From: Tritrichomonas musculus
Lineage: Eukaryota > Parabasalia > Tritrichomonadida > Tritrichomonadidae
Length of the DNA stretch: 64,000 nucleotides
Reading direction: 5' to 3'
Assembly (NCBI GenBank): GCA_039105265.1
Contig: JAPFFF010000037.1
Location: 496,001 to 560,000, forward strand
This document shows positions 20,915-27,600 of this stretch, in pieces (the first letter of the stretch is position 1; each line of letters starts with the position of its first letter). Below the pieces are notes generated by a model. It was not told the DNA's origin. It was given only the letters and a program-made list of their open reading frames with translations, and did not search any database. A program made the position numbers and the translations under genes.

Positions 20915-21003
20915 TCCCAGGTGGAGATGTAGTGCATTCAACGGATTCACCTTTGGTGAACTTCTTTAGAACCGGTCCTTTAAGAAGATATCTCCACCTG
21001 GGA
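20915..21003 (+). ncRNA. Candidate three-way-junction structured RNA or DNA element
   Basis: TCCCAGGTGGAGAT (20915-20928) pairs perfectly with ATCTCCACCTGGGA (20990-21003), a 14-bp closing stem. Inside are two further hairpins: TTCACC-TTT-GGTGAA (20946-20960, 6 bp with a three-base loop) and CTTCTT...AAGAAG (20961-20987, 6 bp around a loop holding ACCGGT). The hairpins abut each other, as in a three-way junction. Strand is not decided by the pairing. It lies in a gene-free island of the Polinton. Confidence 0.5.
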
Positions 21004-21033
21004 TTGGAGCAGAAAGAGAGTTCCGTATATGAC

Positions 21034-21234
21034 CTTTCTTTCACCCTAGCACGACCGGAACGCGTTAGCGAACATCTCGGAAGTACGGAGTATTATGGCT
21101 CTTCTTTCAACCTAGCATGACCGGAACGCGTTAGCGAACATCACCTAGATGTGGAACCACAATAGCTCTTCTTTCAACTTCGCGCGACCAGAACGCATTA
21201 GCGAACATCATCTAGAGACGAGATCATATACGGA
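21034..21234. repeat. Three tandem ~67-bp repeats in the Polinton
   Basis: Units begin near 21034, 21101 and 21168. Each starts CTTCTTTCA(A/C) and continues through a conserved core CCGGAACGCGTTAGCGAACAT (third unit CCAGAACGCATTAGCGAACAT); AACGCGTT in the core is palindromic. Open frames across them are short and differ between units, so a DNA or RNA function is likelier than coding. Confidence 0.75.
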
Positions 21235-21273
21235 ATCTCTTAGAAGAAGACGAAGAATTATTCGAATAAAAGA

Positions 21274-21339
21274 ACGGCCCGTAGCAGAATCGAACCAGGT
21301 ACTCCGGATTACCGTGGAAACGCCTTACCACTGAGCCGT
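21274..21339 (-). tRNA. tRNA-like sequence in the Polinton, identity unclear
   Basis: On the minus strand, GCTCAGTGGTAAGGC (A-box-like, D-arm) is followed ~30 bases later by GGTTCGATTC (B-box, T-arm core), the normal layout for a tRNA. The flanks ACGGCTC and GGGCCGT can pair over 7 bp with one G-U. The internal arms do not fold into a clean cloverleaf and no anticodon can be assigned, so this may be a decayed tRNA, a tRNA mimic, or a Pol III promoter. Confidence 0.35.
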
Positions 21340-21511
21340 ATCTGATCAGACATAAATCTAGGTCCCTTTGGGTACATCTTCGTAATGAGTCTAGCCACGA
21401 ATGCGGGTATCTCGATATAGGAGGCACTTAGAGCGGTTTTGACGATAGATTTGGGATATCGTTTATAGCGGTTGGAAGGTCAATTTGATTCGCCTTAACC
21501 GCCAAGGTCAA

Positions 21512-21742
21512 ATGATTTCACCTTCGAGATTCCTCGAAATGGTACCCAGCTTCCGAGGATCATATCTCGATACTTCGTACCCCGCTATGCGGACGAATAC
21601 TCAACCGATTGACTTCGTTCCTTCACCAATCGATAGCGGTGATCATGGAGCATCATATCGTACACGAAAATGGGTACCGCGGAATTCCGCGGAACGAGAA
21701 ATCATGATCGAATCAGTCGTATCCGAATTCACGTCAAACTAA
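21512..21742 (+). CDS. Polinton hypothetical small protein, 76 residues
   Basis: From ATG at 21512, preceded by AAGGTCAA. The translation MISPSRFLEMVPSFRGSYLD... is Ser/Arg/Pro-rich without recognisable motifs. It ends 32 bases before the HNH gene. Codon use looks like that of neighbouring Polinton genes, but its length and lack of family leave it uncertain; it could also be a chance frame at the edge of the non-coding island. Confidence 0.35.
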   Translation: MISPSRFLEMVPSFRGSYLDTSYPAMRTNTQPIDFVPSPIDSGDHGASYRTRKWVPRNSAEREIMIESVVSEFTSN

Positions 21743-21774
21743 TTCTAATCCAAAAGTTTATCACGAATTCAAAC

Positions 21775-22365
21775 ATGGCTACAGTAATTGACGAGCAAGC
21801 AAGCTGGGAGACCTTGGTCGCTGATGACGACTACGAGATCTGTGTCGAATATCCATATCCAATTCGTCGAAAGTCTAACGGACACGTCGTTTCTGAATCG
21901 CTTAATGCTAACGGCTACCCATGTATCGCTCTTAACGGTAAGCATTATCGAAAGCATCGTGTCATCGCGGAACAATGGGTCGATAACGATGACCCTGAAC
22001 ACATGACTCAGGTAGATCACCGCAACCGCGATCGAACAGACTATCACTCAACGAATCTACGCTGGGCTACTCCAACCGAGAATCAACGTAATAAGACATC
22101 GAGCAAAGGTGTCAAATACGAATACGTTGACGAGTTGCCTGAAGATGCTATGGTCGTCGACTTCTATGATACGACCAACGGTCATCACGAATTCGAGAAC
22201 TACTACTTCCATGACGACGTGTTTTACTTCTGGACCGGCATCGAGTATCGAATACTGCATATCTGTGAGAGTAAGTCCGGGAATAAGTATGTCAATACAC
22301 GCGATGTCGACAACAAAGTGGTTGCGATCATGTACTCGAAATTCAAACGCCAACACGATCTCTAA
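21775..22365 (+). CDS. HNH endonuclease-like protein of the Polinton
   Basis: 196 residues from ATG at 21775 (an upstream frame overlapping it lacks a suitable start). The core at residues ~45-110 is HNH_3-type: GYPCIALNGKHYRKHRVIAEQWV, then VDHRNRDRTDYHSTNLRWATPTENQRNK, containing the DH...N...H/N pattern and the 'NLRW-tp-eN' ending seen in phage and giant-virus homing endonucleases. It is expected to nick or cut DNA with a metal ion. The C-terminal ~80 residues are acidic and unassigned. The N-terminal NUMOD4 motif usual in this class is weak here; a stand-alone copy is encoded at 20251-20436. It could aid element spread, host DNA processing, or regulation. Confidence 0.75.
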   Translation: MATVIDEQASWETLVADDDYEICVEYPYPIRRKSNGHVVSESLNANGYPCIALNGKHYRKHRVIAEQWVDNDDPEHMTQVDHRNRDRTDYHSTNLRWATPTENQRNKTSSKGVKYEYVDELPEDAMVVDFYDTTNGHHEFENYYFHDDVFYFWTGIEYRILHICESKSGNKYVNTRDVDNKVVAIMYSKFKRQHDL

Positions 22366-22391
22366 ACGACATCAGTACCAATATTTTTCTT

Positions 22392-22400
22392 TCACATTAA
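22392..22400 (+). promoter_or_regulatory. Polinton core promoter of the bZIP-like gene
   Basis: ATATTTTTCTTTCACATTAA directly precedes the ATG: a T5 tract followed by TCACATTAA. The same arrangement (T tract, then TCACC/ATNAA) lies before the capsid gene and others in the element and resembles the host initiator TCA(Y)(T/A). Confidence 0.55.
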
Positions 22401-22643
22401 ATGAGTATCACCACCGAGACAGACGTCATCAAACCATCCTCCTCAACCGACCTCCTTAACGAGATCACCGCCCCAGCGCCTAAATCCAACCGTGGACGTA
22501 AGCGCAAGTATGCCACCGATGAAGAACGTATCCTCGCCAGACGTGCTCAACAGAAAGCCTACCGTGAGCGTAAGAAGAAAGAGTTGCTCGAACTCAGAGC
22601 CCTCAAAGCAGAACTCGATGCCAAAAACAACGTCAACGAGTAA
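22401..22643 (+). CDS. Small bZIP-like DNA-binding protein of the Polinton
   Basis: 80 residues from ATG at 22401. After a Thr/Ser/Pro-rich start comes an AT-hook-like RGRKRKY (residues ~32-38), then a basic region ARRAQQKAYRERKKKELLEL and a short heptad stretch LLELRALKAELDAKN. The basic part resembles fungal YAP-type bZIP proteins (NxxAQxAFRxR) with Gln-Lys-Ala-Tyr at the DNA-contact positions. The leucine zipper is only about two heptads long, so dimerisation would be weak or need a partner. A likely role is control of element or host transcription; that is inference. A YAP-like factor is unusual for a Polinton. It sits between the HNH gene and the convergent candidate penton gene. Confidence 0.55.
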   Translation: MSITTETDVIKPSSSTDLLNEITAPAPKSNRGRKRKYATDEERILARRAQQKAYRERKKKELLELRALKAELDAKNNVNE

Positions 22644-22646
22644 GCC

Positions 22647-23408
22647 CTAATGTAGTTTCATTTTTGGGCTATCAGCCGGGTTGACCTTGATGGTAACGAA
22701 CATGGGGCTCATCAACTTAACCGGTTGATAATTGAAGTCAACGAGCTCCAACTCGATTTGCTTGAACGAATCTATGTTCACGATGTTCTTGATCGGCTTA
22801 CCGTACGTTTCGAAGTTCTGCATGATTGGTACTCCATGTCTAATAACATGATCGATACATGCTATAACAGATGGAGTGTATTCTTTATCATCGATGTTGG
22901 ACTGAATTGCTTGACCTTGTTTCGATATCAGATACAGTCTGTTATAGAAATCGAATATCGGCACATCGCAAGGAGTTGCAACATTTGCTGGGAACACTTG
23001 ATTGAGTGGACGATTATACAACCCAGTTATCAAAGATGCTCTATATGATATTGCTGTAATACGAAAGTTATTCACGCGTGGAGTTATTTCTATCTTACCA
23101 GTGTTACCATTAATAACTGCAGTCGCTATTGGATTTCTATTCGCGTCAAGATGATGAAATATGTTGAATATGTCAGCCGCGGTAATGTGATTACTATCAT
23201 GTAATCGACTAATTGATGCTCGTGGTGTATTTCTTCCATCGTTATCATCCCATTGAAGTACTACGTAATCTTCATCAGTGATTACAAGCACATTTCTAGT
23301 ATTTATCGAAGCGACATGATATTCAATGTACTCACAATTCCATGGAATCTGTATATTAGTTTGTAGATGGTTGTAGTCGGGGCTGGTACTCTTTAACGCC
23401 AAAAGCAT
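22647..23408 (-). CDS. Candidate minor capsid (penton-like) protein of the Polinton
   Basis: 253 residues from ATG at 23408. Beta-rich throughout, without membrane helices. The C-terminal IELELVDFNYQPVKLMSPMFVTIKV resembles the end of single-jelly-roll penton proteins of Polintons and related viruses (a 'v-l-D-..g-p-v..l-..-v-t-l-.v' pattern). Length ~250 suits a penton. I infer this role from composition and position beside the fibre-like genes, which in adenoviruses attach to the penton. The start codon lies only 15 bases from the divergent ATG of the 383-residue ORF, so both share one tiny promoter region. The 440-residue gene at 35870-37192 has a similar-looking C-terminus and is the alternative candidate. 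Confidence 0.4.
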   Translation of the reverse strand: MLLALKSTSPDYNHLQTNIQIPWNCEYIEYHVASINTRNVLVITDEDYVVLQWDDNDGRNTPRASISRLHDSNHITAADIFNIFHHLDANRNPIATAVINGNTGKIEITPRVNNFRITAISYRASLITGLYNRPLNQVFPANVATPCDVPIFDFYNRLYLISKQGQAIQSNIDDKEYTPSVIACIDHVIRHGVPIMQNFETYGKPIKNIVNIDSFKQIELELVDFNYQPVKLMSPMFVTIKVNPADSPKMKLH

Positions 23409-23423
23409 TTTAAGTTAAATAAA

Positions 23424-24575
23424 ATGATTACACCATTATCTGTACAAACACTATCTCTTGTTGATAAAGGTTATGATGTTAGAGTTAGAAATGGGAAGTT
23501 GTCGATCACTAAAGACGGATCACCTGATGATGTGCGCATCAACTGTGTCTATACAAAGCAAGAGATCGACGACATAGTCCAGAACAATAAACCCGAAACG
23601 TACTTCGAGCTCAAAGAATCCGACCAGCTTTACCTCTACAAGCCATCGACAATCACTCAGTCAGAGAGGTACTACGAAATGATTTGGGTCATCGATCCCG
23701 ACTACGACATCCCATTACAGTTGGAGTTCGAGTTCAGAGACTACCTTTTCGGACACACCTGGGCTCTCACCTGGGATGGAACATCATGGACCGGGAACAA
23801 CGTCGTGAATCGCTCAATCGCGAAGCTATCGTCTAAGACCAACAACAACGGAAGTCCTGCTATAGTCGTCCCTCACAGCGATTACATCGCGAAGTGGCTT
23901 AGGTGTATTGTCGGTGATGACCTTCCCAAGAACTACGCCACTGCTCTATCCGACTACGTAACCAATTGGAGGGTGGTGTATAATGATGGCGCCGTCATCG
24001 AACTCACCGACATTAAGTTGGATTCAGCACCACAGTACGACGGCCTCGACGTTCAACAGTTTGCGGTCAAAGTTAGTAGCGATGTGTCCTCCAAGGACCT
24101 CCTCTACGTACTAGCCGATATCAACATCAACGGACATGTAACATCGTTGAGGTGGGATCTACATCCGATCAGCCCTATCAACCTCCATTACCTTCACACC
24201 TGGAACGACAACCCCGTCATCGAGTCATTCAACTACATCCGTGAGGTCAAGCATTCAAACAAGTCCATTCCGGAATCATCGACCCAGAAGAACATCCACA
24301 TCTACATCGAGAAGGAGTACTTCGAACAGAAGCCTGAGAACGCCAATGAGACGTACAACCCATTCGACGTCATGATCGTCCAACAGTTCTATGAGGTCAA
24401 ACCCGATCCACGAAACTGTACTACCATCACCACTGATAACAACATCTACTCATCGAAGATCATCTGGGCTGATAACATCATGACTATGCGTCGAGATCTG
24501 AACGTCGTCGGTGGTATCGTTGACGTACTCGCTTATGATTACTCAACGTTGAGAGCCATCATCAATGGGATTTAA
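23424..24575 (+). CDS. Polinton fibre-module protein, 383 residues
   Basis: From ATG at 23424. It consists largely of one module also present in the next large ORF: DQLYLYKPSTI, FGHTWALTWDGTSWTGN (here versus FGNRWSLTWDGSKWIGDD there), and the C-terminal QQFYEVKPDP...SSKIIWADNIMTMRRDLN (versus QQFYEVSPNP...SSKIITADNITTMRSDLN). Beta-rich with many Trp/Tyr/Asp, resembling receptor-binding or baseplate-type modules; no database family is recognised. A surface-exposed virion role is inferred from the pairing with the fibre-like ORF. Confidence 0.6.
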   Translation: MITPLSVQTLSLVDKGYDVRVRNGKLSITKDGSPDDVRINCVYTKQEIDDIVQNNKPETYFELKESDQLYLYKPSTITQSERYYEMIWVIDPDYDIPLQLEFEFRDYLFGHTWALTWDGTSWTGNNVVNRSIAKLSSKTNNNGSPAIVVPHSDYIAKWLRCIVGDDLPKNYATALSDYVTNWRVVYNDGAVIELTDIKLDSAPQYDGLDVQQFAVKVSSDVSSKDLLYVLADININGHVTSLRWDLHPISPINLHYLHTWNDNPVIESFNYIREVKHSNKSIPESSTQKNIHIYIEKEYFEQKPENANETYNPFDVMIVQQFYEVKPDPRNCTTITTDNNIYSSKIIWADNIMTMRRDLNVVGGIVDVLAYDYSTLRAIINGI

Positions 24576-24680
24576 GAGCAACTTCGGTTACAAGCCGCGT
24601 ATAACGAATACACCGATTCCATTCGTAAAGGCTTGGCGATCGCTGGTGATATCCTCAACATACTCACCGGAGCTGTTAGT

Positions 24681-27600
24681 ATGGTCAAGGCCCTCTCGAC
24701 TCTATCCATCACTGGGGAGAACATGAACATCAACACGTATCGAACCGAAGACTTCACGTTCCCAGGTATGGGTGGCCCCGACGATGATTATCCTGGCGGC
24801 AAACCACCTATTAGTGGTAAGTTCCTCCTCGACATGGACACGAGTGCTGCTGGTCAGGTACTCAAACGATTCATCCCAACACAGACGGAGATCCCTGCTG
24901 CGACAGCTTCATTGACCGCCACAGATCTAGTACTCAACGCATTGAACTCATTGACCCAGATAGGTAATGCAACCACGACCATCATCGCTGGCGGGTTGAC
25001 CCTCGATCGAGTACCGGAAATGGTTGAAGGCGTTCGTACCATAATCCAATCGATACATACCATCACCGACTCCGTTCGCGAGTTACGACGTAGATGGAGA
25101 GAACATCGAGATAACACCATTGTTGATCACACAGTCGAGAACGCCGATTCTTTAGAACTTGGTGAAACCAATGAGATGGAACTGGACGATTTCGAGAGTC
25201 CTGTTACTAGACTGACTCATGAGACCACTACCCATGCCTTCGGAGATCACACACTCGAATCACTATCGGACTACACTGAAGAAGAGCTGCTCGCGATGGA
25301 TGGAGTTGACTTCCACGTTCAACAGATCGGAAACGACCTCATTCTCATCACTAGTGTAGCAACCGGCGAAGTGGTTTACATCAGAAGACGCGATCATATG
25401 CAATCAATCACAACACCCGAGCACGCAAGATTCACTAACAGACGCCACATTGATACCACCTCAACATGGAGCTTTGACGGACGTACAGCACTGGAGATAG
25501 AGCGTATGCTACCTCTCGATCGTATCCTATTCGAGAACACTCATGATCAACTCCGTTTCGTCAGGAACAGTGATACAGATACCGGTGTCGATTGGACTGA
25601 AGTGAGAGACTCGAATGGTAGAACCGTTGCGATCATTGATGTAACCATGCTCACTACTACATCCGTCGGGAGTGATGGGATATCGATTCACAGTCATGAT
25701 TCTTCCGTTAACGTCAATTCAGACGGCATTCACGTCGAAGACAACACTCGAGAGCTCATCGCTAATGAATACAACGTAGTAGTCGTCAATCACGAACTCA
25801 CTCCAACTACTGACGCTGAGGTTGTCATTCCCGGAACCACTATCACGCTCGGCGATCTCGAACAGATGGATTGGTATCAACGACATAGACTCACCAACGA
25901 GAATCCCGCATTAAGGTTCAATGATTGCGAAGACCACACCGAGGTACTTTACAGCAACAACGTCATCGGCATCATCGATCGAAGAAACCTCAACCAAGTA
26001 ACCATCAACGATAATCAAATCACGATCTCCAACCCGGATAACCAACTCACGCTCACCGATCACGATATCCAGTGGATGAGGGATCACGATCAACGATCAA
26101 CCCTACGCGGATTCATCTCGAATATCAACAACAGGTTAGAAGAGATCGGCATGGATGTTGAGTGGTTACTGGATCATCCGTCACTGACAGACCGTTACGT
26201 CGTGTGTAGAGGTTCCCGGATACTTGTCCCAATCGTCGACGCCGTGTTGTATATACCCCGAGCGATTCACGGAGCGAACTCTGCTATGCAGATACGTAAG
26301 GCTAGCGGATACTCAGTCAAGGGTGAGTCAAATATCAGTCTACAACCCCTTATCGATTGGTGCTCGAGCACTGACCCTGACATATCAATTCCAGACGAAT
26401 CTAACGAAGCAATCTCCCTGAACTCATGCATCAGTGTTTGCAAGACGTTTCGAGATACGGTTAAAGGTCCCTTAGCGTTGTTGTCGTACAAGATCCAGGA
26501 AATGGAATCCACTCAACCTGGGGACAGTGAATTCGATACTGTACCCGGATACCCAAGCTACTACGTCAAACATAACGACATCACCACTTACGAGCCAGCT
26601 TCAACGGATAGTGTTCTAGACCCAGTCATCATCATGAAGATCTCATTACCGAGTGCATTGAGGAGCAAGCTATCCGAGACCACCTCCGTCTTCAAGGTCC
26701 ATCTACGAAGTCTGTTGATCATGGACTGGCAAGGGAACATCCTAAACGACTTCATCATCTCGTACTCCAACGGTAAGTTCATCTGTCCAGAGCTCACTCA
26801 CAACAAAGCCCGTGATTGCTATACGTACTCGACTCGTGAACGAGATGACCCAGAGATCATGTTCGACAAAGACCTCAACATCGAGCCGTACTCATGGTAT
26901 CTCAGAGGCGATATAACCATCCACAACTTACTCAACGATGACGCCTTGGTGGCACGGAAACCGGTGATCAAATGCGATATCATCGACGCTGAGAACGCGT
27001 TGAGGCTCCAGAAATCGGATGTCTACTACTTCTATCGTCCAACGATGATCGGTTACGATGAACACGTGAAGTACAACGACTCAGATCTGGAGTATGAATG
27101 CGAGTGTTACAAGATGGTCTACAAGATCCCCGAAACGTATGACCTCCCAACTAACCTGACATTCAAGTTCACTGAGTACTGCTTCGGTAATAGATGGTCG
27201 TTGACGTGGGACGGTAGCAAGTGGATCGGGGATGACATTCAAGGTCGCTTCCAAAGCAAGATCATCAGCAGGTGCCAGAAACGAGATCCAAAGCCGGATA
27301 ACTACGGTTCAAGAGGTTGCATCATAGCCGTGAAGAGAGATACCCTCAACAGTAGAGCCATTCCGGATAACTCAAAGGGTCTTGCATACTCGCTACTACA
27401 TTCATGCATGCGTGACGAGGGTGGCGTTTACGAACCATACATCAAGTTCAAAGACGGGTCTGTCGTCAAGGGTTCTGATTACAGCCTGAGCATCGGGTTC
27501 TCAACAGCTGATTCTTCAGTCAAGATGGACGGTTACGATCTAGCCTCAGTGTCATGTACGATTGGGAACTACTCGACTTCGAAACTCAAGATAGGGGACG

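Noticed and set aside
20932-21334. Short plus-strand ORFs over the Polinton island
   Set aside because: They read through the RNA-like stem and the 67-bp repeats in inconsistent frames and include TTG starts; non-coding interpretation preferred.
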